A DNA stretch of 42,033 bases from Candidatus Zhuqueibacterota bacterium (lineage in GTDB: Bacteria; Zhuqueibacterota; Zhuqueibacteria; Residuimicrobiales; Oceaniaggregativiventaceae): positions 1 to 42,033 of the forward strand of contig WJME01000185.1 in the NCBI GenBank assembly GCA_014728115.1, read 5' to 3'. This document shows, in pieces, positions 41,992 to 42,033 of this stretch (positions within the stretch are counted from its first letter, which is position 1; every line of letters begins with the position of its first letter). The notes beneath the pieces are model-generated. The model worked only from the letters and a program-made list of their open reading frames with translations, did no database searches and was not told the origin of the DNA. The position numbers and the translations under genes were made by a program.

Positions 41992-42033
41992 CTATATTAA
42001 CGAAAAAAAACAGGCTAATGCAAGGAAAATCTC
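41992..42033 (-). repeat. Dispersed promoter-like repeat, copy C (reaches window edge)
   Basis: It aligns without gaps over 42 bases with copy A; the block gcaaggaaaat is identical and the rest is diverged. On the minus strand it reads TTGCAT (42023-42018), 18 bases, TAATAT (41999-41994). It points at the GH28 gene 170 bases to the left. Confidence 0.45.

Noticed and set aside
1..42033. CRISPR arrays, tRNA and rRNA genes
   Set aside because: Looked for and not seen; no regularly spaced direct repeats or tRNA-like cloverleafs were found by eye.

Overview
The window looks like chromosomal DNA of an uncultured FCB-group bacterium (Calditrichota/KSB1-like or a relative). The evidence is three secreted proteins ending in the type IX secretion sorting domain (YPNPFN start, 'SGVY' strand, basic end), a GH9 cellulase ending in a dockerin-like repeat pair, an S46 dipeptidyl peptidase, and Tat- and Sec-exported polysaccharide enzymes. 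The lifestyle implied is an anaerobic or facultative degrader of plant polysaccharide that can respire nitrite to ammonium. The phylum is an inference from domain style; there is no rRNA or marker gene here.

Layout. (1) 1-1.3 kb: end of a gene encoding two NifH-like ATPase domains in one chain, cut by the window edge. (2) 1.7-3.3 kb: an alpha/beta hydrolase divergent from a VapBC-type toxin-antitoxin pair. (3) 3.3-6.8 kb: a GC-rich, hairpin-rich intergenic stretch, a Tat-exported Dabb protein and a GH9 cellulase. (4) 7.1-10.3 kb: an AT-rich three-gene operon closed by its own terminator. It encodes a PP-loop (N-acetyl sugar amidotransferase-like) enzyme, a PaaK/CapK-like adenylating enzyme and a LuxI/FeeM-like N-acyltransferase. 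This is the best candidate for an undescribed system: a pathway for a small acylated signal or metabolite. (5) 10.4-15.9 kb: a complete tripartite RND efflux operon (outer-membrane factor, lipoprotein adaptor, pump). (6) 15.9-16.6 kb: an L,D-transpeptidase gene fragment and two kinds of dispersed repeat. (7) 16.6-20.2 kb: a Tat-exported sulfatase convergent with nrfHA (ammonia-forming nitrite reductase). (8) 20.4-27.2 kb: a RarD-type transporter, a membrane-plus-sorting-domain DUF362 protein, a secreted beta-propeller protein, and an S46 peptidase whose start is re-placed here at a GTG. (9) 27.5-32.9 kb: a large multidomain GH9 protein divergent from an orphan PTS EIIC, followed by an internally deleted dimethylargininase gene. 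(10) 33.0-41.8 kb: leftward genes for a PHP-like secreted hydrolase, two paralogous MDR oxidoreductases, two paralogous PL22 oligogalacturonate lyases and a GH28 polygalacturonase. The last three are a pectin-degradation set.

The pectin genes fit together: GH28 cleaves polygalacturonate outside the cytoplasm and the PL22 lyases finish the oligomers. The two GH9 enzymes act on beta-glucans, and the sulfatase suggests sulfated polysaccharides as well. A recurring leftward promoter-like repeat (copies near 3.45, 16.23 and 42.01 kb) and a terminator-like hairpin in the GH28 leader are the main non-coding signals. All calls come from reading the sequence and translations; no database search was run.
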